DNA of 64,000 nt from Kappaphycus alvarezii (lineage: Eukaryota > Rhodophyta > Florideophyceae > Gigartinales > Solieriaceae), in assembly GCA_002205965.3 (NCBI GenBank), contig NADL03000579.1, positions 496,001 to 560,000 of the forward strand, written 5' to 3'. Positions 55,177 to 64,000 of the stretch are shown here, one piece after another. The position numbers and the translations under genes are program-made. Numbering within the stretch: the stretch's first letter is position 1; each line of letters begins with the position of its first letter. Under the pieces are notes generated by a model that did no database searches, had not been told where the DNA came from, and was given only the letters and a program-made list of their open reading frames with translations.

Positions 55177-58100
55177 TGAACATGGCATGGGATGATTATG
55201 ATTCTGGGTTTGAAACAGATGAAGACTGGAATTCTAGGGTAGGTTTGACACCTGAATGTGTTTCTTTTTGCGATAATATCGAATCAAAGGATTGGATTCA
55301 GAGCATTGAAGAACATCAACTTTGCAAGAAAAACAATAATATGTCGAATTCCATACCTGAAGGTGTGAGAACGCAGGAAGAGGTCCTTCAAAATTTGGAG
55401 GAGAGGCTTGAGAAGAAGACCAGCGCCAAATGGCAGAAATTCAAAAAAAAGTACAGCACCTCCCAGCCCCCGCCTCGAAGAAAATATCCGACATGTTAAC
55501 ATCTTCCGAAGTAATTGCATGGAGCGCTTTCGATCTAAGACAAGCAAGCGCACCGGTCACTCACTCATTTGAATTTACCGATACTCAACCAATTTATCAC
55601 AGGCCTAGACGTCAACCGCCAAAATTTGACCAATTTATCTCAGAGAACGTTACAAGTATTCTGAAAAATAATATTATTCAGCCAGTTTCATCCCCATGGT
55701 CATTTCCGGTTGTGGTAGCACCATAGAAGGATGGAAAACCTCGCTTTTGCGTCGATTAACGACAGCTGAACCAGAGAATGATATCCGGTCGATTTCCGAT
55801 TCTAAATATGGAGGAAATACTCGAAGACTTGAAGGACGGGAGATACTTCACCGCAATTGATCTTTACACTGGTTATTGGAAGATTCCATTGGATGAAAGA
55901 TGTAAGGAAATAACAACTTTTACCAGCAAGGCCGGTACATTCAGGTTCGAAGTGATGCCTTTTGGTCTCATGAAAGCCCCAGCTACATTCTAAAGAATGA
56001 TGAACAAGGTTTTGAAAGGACTTGCATTTGCAACAGTTTATATCGATGATGTGGTAATATTCTCAGAAACGTTGGATCAGCACATATCGCATGTCAAGAC
56101 AGTAGTGGAGAAAATATCTGCATACAGCCTGAAAATGAAGTTGAGCAAGTGCTTCTTTGCGAAAAATTCTATCCAATTACTCGGCCATATCGTCGATGAA
56201 GAGGGAATTAGAGTGGATCCAGAGAAAACGAAAAAAATAAAGTTGGCACCAAGGCCCGCCTCAAAAACAGAGATTCGAAGCTTCTTAGGACTGGCCTCAT
56301 ATTACAGAAGATTTATCAAAGATTTCGCCAAGACTGCAGCACCGTTACATGCCAGCACTACAAAGAACGGAAAATTTTACTGGAACAAGGAAATGCAAAC
56401 TGCATTTGAGGAGCTTAAAGATAAGCTATGTGTCCCCCCAGTGCTCATGTATCCAGATTTCAAGGGACCATTTGTTGTGGAGACAGATGCCTCAGAACGT
56501 CTTTGGGTGCCGTTTTGTCCCAAAAAGATGAAAACGGAAGACTACACCCCGTTCAATTCGCAAGTCGCACTCTGAATGATGCGGAAAGGAGATATTCGGT
56601 CTGCGAAAAAGAAGCACTCGCTGTCGTCTTCACACTGGAAAAGTTTCGCGTTTACCTTTTATCACTCGAGAAATTTGTCTTGATAACTGATCACCAGGCA
56701 CTTAAGACAGCATTCCAAAAGAAAGATGTACATCACTGTTTGGCCCGATGGCTCGACATTTTCGCAGAATATCGGTTTGAAATTGTGTATAGGCCAGGAC
56801 GCAATTCAGCCTGCCGATTACCTATCCCGCTTGAGGGATCCACTGAGTCCAAATGAAAAAGCTTCCGAGGACATCGCCGGAGTTGCCGAGGTGCAAGTGC
56901 AGAACAATAACGAGTACGAAGGTAAACTTCACGGACTAATTAAATTCCTTGATTGACTGGTTGATCTGGAACACAAAAATTGGGTACGCAGGAACCAAAA
57001 GGCTTTTACATTGTGGAATGGGAAACTCTTCCGACCAACAAAAGCCGGTCTTCGACTAGTGACCCCTATGAAAGAACGGATGAAGATCTTGAGGACTTTT
57101 CATGATGAGTTAGGGCATTGGGATCTCGAAACAACCAAAAATTCATTACGGAGAGATTTTGGTGGGCTATTATCCATAAGGACGTCTATAATTTCGTGAA
57201 AAGCTGCGACAACTGTCAAAAATTCACTCCGATACTAAAGTATAAGACAACTTTAAGCTTTCCAATTTCCGGTCTTTTTGAAACATTCCCAATTGACTTT
57301 GCCGGCCCATTCAAGGAAACCTCTTACGGGAACAAATATCTTCCTATAGGGGTGGAACATCTTACTGGAAGGCCAATAGCAGTGGCAGTTGAAGAGGCCA
57401 ATGCCGAAGTGGTCCTGAGATTCATCGAAAAAGAAAAAAAAGAACCGTTTGGTCTTCCAAAAAGGATCATCTCGGATAACGCCCTTTGTTTTACTGCAAC
57501 CTCACTGCTTTGTCGGAGAATGAAATCCAGTGCGAAGATGCCTTACCAAAAGTATTATACGGGTATCGTCGAAGAAGGGGAAGAAATGGACGCTCACCAT
57601 TCGAGCTAATGTACGGGAGGGCTCCTAGAATGATGCAGAGAGACATAGAAACAAATATTACCGATGAAAAGAGTAGAGAAGTCGAACTACCGGCCAACGA
57701 AGGCTTTTGATCACACCAAGCGCTAACACAGACAAGAAAAAACTATGCATAGCCTCCAGTCCAAACGTTTTCAGTGGACTCTAAAGTACTTGTAGCGCAC
57801 GAAAAAGCAATGCAACAGGCTGTGAAGTGGCCGGCCTTCCAAACAAAGTACTCGAACCCTTGCATCGTCACGGAGGAAAGAAACCCACATTATAAGCTCT
57901 TTTCAAGCTCAGGGAAGAGATCAAGGAGGGCCATCCATGCACGTTTTCTGGTCCCTTATCATCAGAGGCCTGAAGAATTCCTTCTCACACAGGACTATGC
58001 GCAAACACGGGGTATACTTATCTTTAACTATACAATGATTCCAATGGGAGGGAAAAGGGCCTGGGAATGTATCATCTCGATTACGCGTGACTACTACGAA

Positions 58101-59118
58101 CTCCACGTAATCATCCATTTCTATATTAATATATGCCTATGTTTTCTTACGTTGAACGGACCATTGCTACCTCAAGAAAATTTCTGAATATTAATCAGAG
58201 TTCTATTCTCATTCCAAAACGGAAGGTTCACGGAAGCAGGTCAAGATTTTATGGAAGTCATATATCATTACTCTATAGGAAGGTATGGAATGGTAGCTAT
58301 CGGAGACTTGTCGCAAACATATCTGAACATTATCCGTCCGATTTACGTATTTCTCAAGAACACCCAAGATTTGCGACTGAGAGGTTACAGCTTGCCCCCT
58401 GATATGGAATATAGACTGGTCCCGTATCCTCTATGTGAAACTTACGTTCCTCCGCTCAGGAACACAACCTCAGCTGAAGACCAGGATACTCCCGAGACCA
58501 TCATAATGATACGAGCAGGACCGTCATAATGATACGAGCAGGACCATCAAGTGATCGGGCCGGATCATCAAAGAGGGCAAGTCGTCGGGAGCAGCGAGGA
58601 AGATCGCCAAGAAGATCACCTCAAACACCGCCTAGTCTCCCATGGGAAACTATGTATCCTTAATTATTGGACGGCTACCAAGTAGAAGTTGGCTTCGCAA
58701 AATGACAGAGGACCCTCGAGAAGCAGAAGTAATTTCCTTTTTTGCCATTAGTATTTGCATGTGCTTCCAGACTATTCACGGGGCGCACCTTACTCATGAG
58801 GACTTAGTTCTTATGTTGCGAGTTTTTTTCTCCTTCAGATACCCGTTTCTGGACCCGTTGCCAGAAAATTTTGAAAACTACGTCTATTACCTCACATTTG
58901 AAAGGTTTGGAGAAGTGAAACGGGAGGAGCTCATTAGAGAACACTATGAAACCATACGCAAAATCTACAAAACGCTTGACAAAAGAGATGAGCCGGTCAT
59001 CACATGGTACACACTCTCTCATCATATTGGAAATGAGCTACTACCATATCCTTACAGTGAACCCTATACTCTTCCTGATCAATGGATAGAAATCCTACAA
59101 GAACAACAAGAGCATTGA
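55176..59118 (+). pseudogene. Pol of element B (RT, RNase H, integrase, duplicated domain)
   Basis: Starts MNMAWDDYDSGFETDEDW at the TAATG junction. RT has YIDDVVIFS (56041-56067) and shows nonsense changes at 55725, 55756 and 55993, each a substitution against element A. RNase H (56480-56820) has shifts. Integrase has the CDNCQ finger end and SDNALCF, but a deletion near 57510 removes the block with the catalytic Glu. The duplicated C-terminal domain follows (58045-58450 with a stop, and 58640-59090 intact), ending EILQEQQEH. Not functional as it stands. Confidence 0.85.
58045..59090 (+). other. Duplicated C-terminal domain in element B
   Basis: Repeat 1 (58045-58450) has INICLCFLTLNGPLLPQE, a TGA near 58185, and PYPLCETYVP. 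Repeat 2 (58640-59090) has MTEDPREAEVISFF, ISICMCFQTIHGAHL, RVFFSF and PYPYSEPYTL. The linker contains a short direct repeat, 'ATCATAATGATACGAGCAGG', near 58500. Between elements, repeat 2 varies more than repeat 1. Confidence 0.7.
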
Positions 59119-59141
59119 GGACGAGTCAAGACGTTCGTCTT

Positions 59142-59154
59142 GAGCGGGAGGGCG
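59142..59154 (+). other. Polypurine tract of element B
   Basis: GAGCGGGAGGGCG lies just before TGCTGTGCGC, the start of the 3' LTR. Confidence 0.8.
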
Positions 59155-59869
59155 TGCTGTGCGCGAATTCGCACACGAAAAAAAATCTAGATGAGGACCA
59201 TAATTTTATGCAGTATCGGAATTGGGATGATATTTTTACAGTTTTTGAATTTGCAAGATATTTTAATTTGGGTGAGTGTGGTAAATTCATCGGTTGATTT
59301 TTTAGGACACGCTGTCATAGTAGATGTCAGTAGAGTTCCAGGTTGTGGGTGATACTACGAGTGGCTCTGAAAGGTCTACATAATGTCCACATCAATTCCC
59401 ACCCTTGGCCGATGGGTGGCTGGCATGGGTATGGCACCTAGATATTTACGTTGAGGAAATATCTTCTAATAGTCTCTCTGGTTCACACGATTCCCGTGAA
59501 TACATTTTATGGTTACTAGTACGTTTGTTTGAGACTTTTGGGGTAGCCAAAAGTCTATTTAAGCCGAGTAAACTGCTTCCTTTAGTGGAGGTGAAGCAAG
59601 TTGGCAGACAACTTCAGGTCAAGCTCCGAGTAGTAGGAAGTTGAGAGTCAACTTCAGACCCAAGAAAACTTTCTCCTAAGCTGGTCGCAGAGCATCAGTG
59701 GTAGACCCTGCCCCTCCCATACTTGCTTGTAGCTTCCTCAACTCTCTTCTATATACACTCCCTTTTGTTCGTTCAACAATATTACGGCAGCACTTTTGTC
59801 GCTTGCAACACCTCTATCTCAGGGTAATTGGTTCTGAGGATCTCTTCCCCTGCTGATTTATTTCTATCA
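59155..59869 (+). repeat. 3' LTR of element B (type II, 715 bp)
   Basis: Begins TGCTGTGCGCG and ends TTTCTATCA. It differs from the 5' copy at about eight bases and one T-run. It is followed by GGGTG, the target duplication. Confidence 0.9.
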
Positions 59870-59990
59870 GGGTGTTTTACTGTTGGAAGATATATCCGAT
59901 CCATCCTATGGTTTTCTAGACAACCACAATCTACCCAAAAAGGTTGTACCGACACAGTAGTGGTGAAGAAACTAGGGCCGTATCTGCTGT
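59870..59990 (-). mobile_element. 3' tail of RT-RLE element split by element B (tail copy 6)
   Basis: Plus-strand text 'gggtgttttactgttggaagatatatccgat' matches the reversed 3' UTR of copies 3 and 5. Its first bases are the target of element B. The C-terminal coding end is not reached; similarity fades near 59975. Confidence 0.7.
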
Positions 59991-60589
59991 GGATGAGGTA
60001 AAAGCTGTCGAAGTCCAAGGATTCTGGAAACCTAACTCTTTGGAACAAAAATTACTTTTCCCGTGTGTGTAAATCTTCCACATGAAATAAAAGCCAGTAG
60101 ACAAGCGTTAAGAGGAGGCCAGTAATTCTTTCGAAGACAAGTGGGCTCCTTAAAAAAATGAGATCAAAACAGTAAGAGGTAGATTTCGAGCCTTTCCTAC
60201 ATAACTTGCTGGAAGCAGCGAGTTCAATATTACTCACTAGAATGCTTCATGAAAATTTTTCAATGACAGACTGTCCTGAATATACACTAAGTTTGATTTT
60301 AGTTCTCTTCTATGTTCGAAGTTCTCCGCCTTACGAATGGACATCTGCATTCCCGCTGCCTATGGCCATTACAGTATTCATATTGTCATCGACGTTACTA
60401 TTGGTCACTTTTCCGCTCGCCGCCACATCTCTCCACGTACGGTTACCAAAAGCGGTTCTGCGACACTCGCATGGGGGAAGATTTTGGTTCTTTACTCTGG
60501 GAAGTTGTATCCGATAATCTAATAGTTCTTAGACAGCCACACTCACAGAGCGCGAGAAAAGTCGTCATTACGGCACTTACTGCGACATA
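59991..60589. other. Spacer with a diverged RT-RLE tail trace
   Basis: At about 60473-60545 the plus strand reads 'ggttctttactctgggaag' and 'cttagacagccac', a weak reversed match to the common 3' UTR (tail copy 7). The part just before (60400-60470) resembles 34074-34140. No gene recognised. Confidence 0.4.
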
Positions 60590-61105
60590 ATATCTCCCAA
60601 GTGAAATTAGAGAATTATAAGCTGTTCGCGGATAATTTCGGGGACCGTCTGGTTGGAATGAATATTTAGGAGGAATTATTTATCTCCTGTCTCGATGATT
60701 GATATTGTAAGGAAGAACTCTTGATATTTATCCTGATAGTATCTGCTATTAGTCTATCTCTTTCACATTATTTCATTTGATGCATTTTGCGGCATTGAGT
60801 ATGTTTTTTGAGACTTTATAGCTAGCCAAAAAGTATATGTAAGCTGCATAAACTGCTTCATATTGTGGTAGTCAAGCAAATTGGCTGTCAACTTCAAATC
60901 CAAAAAGCATTTCTATCGCAAGTCACAGGGCATCAGCGGCAGATCCTATCTCTTCTATACTTGCTTGAAGTTCCTAAAATGTCGTACTTATCCACCTATT
61001 TTGTTCGCTCAACTGTTCTACGGGAGCACTTTGGTTGTTTGCAACTCACTCTTCTTGGGGTAATCGGTTCTGAGTATCTCCTTTCTTGACGATTTATCCC
61101 TAACA
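60590..61105 (+). repeat. Degenerate LTR fragment of the A/B/C family
   Basis: Starts in a mutated end of the acidic ORF (ATATCTCCCAAGTGAAAT) and keeps 'tagctagccaaaaagtatatgtaagctgc' at the core promoter. It ends GATTTATCCCTAACA. With 50080-50762 it shows that ORF-bearing LTRs are old in this genome. Confidence 0.75.
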
Positions 61106-61639
61106 GGGGCTTAAATACTACTGCAACGTCCGACATTTTCAGTCTGAAACGCCATGGCCGAGAATGAATTGCAAGAAAACGATCAGTTTACATGGCTATC
61201 TTTTCATGCACTGCTTTCACAGAGCCCAAAAGATCAGCTGACATGATCTGTATATAGACCTTCTCAGAAAAGACCTCGGGGGATCTGTTCGTCTTCCTGT
61301 CGTAGAGCCGTATCATTGTCTCCACCCCACGAGATCCGACATCCAAGCAATGGGAATCAGCGGGAGGACAGACTTTTCTTATACTATCTTCGTGAATTCC
61401 CTCGCTCCCTCGAACAGGAGAGTAATGGCCTTCAACCCGATGATCTTTTTAAATGCAGCGCGAAATGCAAAACAGAGAAGATATCATTCTTTTGTTGAGA
61501 CATCCACACAGAGGTAGGCTCGTGCCTGTATCAATTTCCACTCTTGGAGGGTGGCATCCGGATGCATGTGCAGTGCTAAACGAAGTGGCAAGGAACGCGG
61601 ACATGAGGGAATTGGAGACACATTGAAAGGTTCAGGGGG
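61106..61639. other. Spacer without recognised gene
   Basis: No family recognised; only short ORFs. Confidence 0.4.
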
Positions 61640-61835
61640 TTTGATGGAATGGCACGCTGCAGCAGCCGTTTTGTCCAATGCGTCCCGCTTGATGGCTGGC
61701 CTGAAGAAGTAGAATTTTAGGGAGCGTAGTGCCTTCCCACTACTGTGTTGGTAGACCCTTTTTGAGTCGATTGTTGTTGTCTGGAAAACAATGGAATAGA
61801 TAGGACATATCTTCCAAGATTAAAACACCCACAAC
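61640..61835 (+). mobile_element. 3' tail of RT-RLE non-LTR element (tail copy 8)
   Basis: Plus strand: WHAAAAVLSNASRLMAGL then the common 3' UTR, ending 'cttccaagattaaaacaccc'. It is 5'-truncated at the same zone as copies 2 and 3. It is followed closely by the long RT-RLE copy. Confidence 0.7.
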
Positions 61836-61854
61836 TTTCCCCCCTGAGGAGGAC

Positions 61855-63800
61855 GCCCTTAGTTCTATCAGAGGGTTTAACACTGGATCCTCCGCCGGAG
61901 TTTCTGGCACTCGACAACCTCTTGTAGTTTAGATTTTTGGGTGCCCTATCTTCATCTGGACAGTTAAGATTCTTAGTTGCACTCGCAAGGGTGATGAACA
62001 TTCTTGCCGCAGGTAGAGCGCCGGCATATCTGGCTCTGTCAATAGCCGGTGCGCCCCTTAAACCGATGGTCAAAAAGGACAACACACCCCGACCAATCGC
62101 TGAAGGTGAGACGCTACGTAGATTGGCATGCGGCTGCTACCCCAAAGGCAGCCGAGTACCTTCAGCCCCTCCAAATAGAGATAGCCATTCGAGCTGGAAC
62201 CGAAACATTTGTCCACGGCTTTCAACGGGTTTTTCAAAAGCTGGAACGGATTCCGCATACTGCATGCCGACTGTAGACTTGATAAAGACATTTAAACTGG
62301 GAAGTAACGCTGCTTTCTTGGAAGCCATCAGGACCTTCCTTTCGGAATTACTACCACAGGTCTCGTACTGCTATGCTCTTGCTGCATACCTGTGGATCGG
62401 TCTCCGTACTAGCTGAAGCATGTAAGAGATGACAAGGGAAAACCTCGGCGGCCTCCTCTTCGACTTGGTTTTGCACCCCGCTATACTCAAGATTCAAAAA
62501 CTTGGAGGTTCCCAAGACGAGGAACACGAACAAATGGGCCTCATACTTCTTCAACTCTGGTCCCATGACTACGGGTACATCACTGCGCGCCACGATCAAC
62601 TCCGCTGTGAAGTTAAAATCCTCTCGTCTCTTGACTCCACCACGAGGTGTTTACATCCCTCTTTGCCAAAATACAAAGTCTGGTGGCCTACGGCCCCACC
62701 AGAATCCGTGCAGCGCCCAAAGGTCCTCAAACAAGAGTATAGTGAGGGCACACTCGTCCTTAACGCAGTCGTCGGCTCAGAGACCTTCACCAAGACAACT
62801 CTCACTACCCACATCCAGTTCCTCGACCCGTTCCTCGAGGCCATCATCAACCTCTTTAATAGACAAATAGCGCTACAGCTGCTTCGAAATTGCTTTCAGG
62901 TCTGCAAACTCGACTACCTACTGCCCATAGTCCAGAAGTCGTCCATCGCAGAGGGTGCTGTTATGTTCGACGATATGATGGAGGGCTTCGTACGTACAAT
63001 GGCTGGGAGTGTCCTGGATTCGGAGGTTTTCCGAAAACTCAAACTTTCTGTGAAATCACTTGATGCGAAGCGGCCCTGCCTTGGGATCGGATTTTCTCCT
63101 CTAAGGACATCGCCGCGGCAGCCTTCTTCGCTTCCAGTTCGGCCACCAGCAGTTTATGCAAAGTTGTTCTACCCACTCCTATAAGCAGCCTCGCCACCTA
63201 CAACAACGATGTGAACGCCCACTGGAAATGGTTACTTTTCCATTTGCAGTTAAGGATTCTCCCATTTAGCTCCTTTGGCTAGCGTGACATACCATCGCAA
63301 AGAAACTAACTGACGGAATCCATGCGGCAGTTTAGGAAAGTATTCATCCCGGAGATCAAAGAGGGCAGGCATTCCGCGCCTTTATGGCCCTCCTTGGTGC
63401 CAAGGAATTGGTCTACTGCGCCCCGTACCCCGCCCTTCAGACCAGTATTGAGTCCCGTGAATTCGCAGTGTGGCTCCAATACAACTTCCAAGTCCAGCTG
63501 TTCCGTTCGGACGTGCCGTGCCCGAGACGAAACTGCCCCGAAATCCTCGACCGTTTCGGGGATCATCTTCTCCGCTATAGCTATGGTGAGCACAAAAATT
63601 GAAGTTTCGATCGCTAAGTCGTCCTCTTCGTATCAGACCTGCAGAAAGCGGCCCGCTATCCTGCTGCAGAACCTCGGAACGGGTTCCATCGCGCAAGGGC
63701 AGACATACCGGCGATTGGAAGCAATGGAAGTACAGATTTGCTCGACATCACTTACGTCAACCCCTTGGCGCCCTCCAACAGGAGGGTGCACACTATTAAT
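61855..63800 (+). pseudogene. RT-RLE non-LTR retrotransposon ORF, long frame-broken copy
   Basis: Plus strand. It begins near RGFNTGSSAGVSG, then LVALARVMNILAAGRAPAYL and SIAGAPLKPMVKKDNTPRPI (61970-62100), the front of the RT fingers. Next come AAEYLQPLQIEIAIRAGTET (62145-62205) and FDLVLHPAILKIQ (62460-62498). A thumb block follows with YKVWWPTAPPESVQRPKVL and LLRNCFQVCKLDYLLP (62670-62930). The RLE part has LLGAKELVYCAPYP, CPRRNCPEILDRFGDHLL, then RADIPAIGSNGSTDLLDITY and VNPLAPSNRR (63384-63790). The YxDD box was not located. At least six frame changes are present. Confidence 0.75.
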
Positions 63801-63836
63801 CCTCTCATCTCCTGATATAATGAGAATTATAGATAT

Positions 63837-63951
63837 TATGTAGCATGCTGTGCTGGATGAGCTGGCATGCTGAGCTGGCTGAGCTGGCATGCTGAGCCGG
63901 CTGAGCTAGCATGCTGTGCTGGCTGCGCTGGCATGCTGCGCTGGCTGCGGT
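63837..63951. repeat. 22-bp tandem repeat (about five units)
   Basis: Units of the type GAGCTGGCATGCTGAGCTGG plus CT, each itself two 11-bp halves around GCATGC or GAGCTGGCT. Drift between units is small. It lies 40 bp after the RT-RLE remnant, at the window end. Confidence 0.85.
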
Positions 63952-64000
63952 GTCAATCTACTTACAATATTATTTTCAATTATTTTTAGAGGAATACTTT

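Larger units (their letters stand above)
52518..59869 (+). mobile_element. Ty3/gypsy LTR retrotransposon, element B (full length, mutated)
   Basis: 7352 bp, with type II LTRs at both ends, PBS, gag, protease, Pol and polypurine tract in order. GGGTG directly precedes (52513-52517) and follows (59870-59874) it, a 5-bp target duplication. Joining the flanks gives 'gtttgggtgttttact', found uninterrupted at 33738. The element therefore went into the 3' end of an RT-RLE tail. The LTRs differ at about eight positions in 715, counted by eye. The coding part has many stops. Confidence 0.95.

Noticed and set aside
55430-55460. Possible programmed frameshift at the A-run before RT in elements B and C
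   Set aside because: Counting bases against element A shows different single-base changes in B and in C. The in-frame version is most simply ancestral.

Overview
This is eukaryotic nuclear DNA, and almost all of it is made of transposable elements nested in, truncated by or decayed beside one another. The signs are LTR retrotransposons with 5-bp target-site duplications, TATA boxes, one candidate polypyrimidine-AG splice acceptor, a non-LTR retrotransposon family and a pogo-like transposase. I cannot name the species. The mix of elements would fit an alga or another protist, but that is a guess. No rRNA, tRNA, CRISPR array or bacterial operon was seen. The only host-type gene is a 5'-partial SGNH-hydrolase / vWA / PKD-domain protein at the left edge (2-1876), broken by three apparent one-base deletions.

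Layout. 2-1876: host-type pseudogene. 2.1-2.9 kb: two 3' tails of an RT-RLE non-LTR family. 2953-10442: Ty3/gypsy element A (+), with near-identical 1.48-kb LTRs, gag deleted and pol nearly intact. 11301-19430: Ty3/gypsy element C (-), with one 2.0-kb LTR, an intact gag and a decayed pol. 19791-23.56 kb: Ty1/copia element (-). 24.1-26.4 kb: RT-RLE fragments (-). 28.1-28.8 kb: pogo-like transposase pseudogene (-). 29461-30923 and 31595-32317: two solo LTRs. 32608-32684: a near-perfect hairpin. 34422-38240: decayed Ty3/gypsy element D. About 40.1-44.7 kb: an older chromodomain-type Ty3/gypsy element E. 44.7-50.1 kb: AT-rich DNA with a 53-bp minisatellite. 50.1-52.5 kb: LTR and RT-RLE fragments. 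52518-59869: Ty3/gypsy element B (+), with a GGGTG target duplication, inserted at the 3' end of an RT-RLE tail. 60.6-63.8 kb: another LTR remnant and a long RT-RLE pseudogene. The window ends in a 22-bp tandem repeat.

How the pieces work together. Elements A, B and C are one lineage. They carry Gag with two CCHC knuckles, a DSGA protease, then a Pol ORF with RT, RNase H and integrase. In A and B the Pol start codon overlaps the protease stop (TAATG). Two features are unusual. First, after the integrase there is a tandemly duplicated domain of about 130 residues that I do not recognise, where many Ty3 elements carry a chromodomain. Second, the long LTR versions carry their own TATA-preceded ORF for a 186-residue acidic protein whose frame is conserved in a diverged copy. 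The LTRs share one promoter-R-U5 core but have three unrelated U3 heads, so the acidic gene looks like an exchangeable cassette. These two features are the best candidates for something undescribed here.

Many frame breaks in element A and in the left-edge gene are single-base losses in homopolymer runs. They could be sequencing errors, so 'pseudogene' is provisional for those two.
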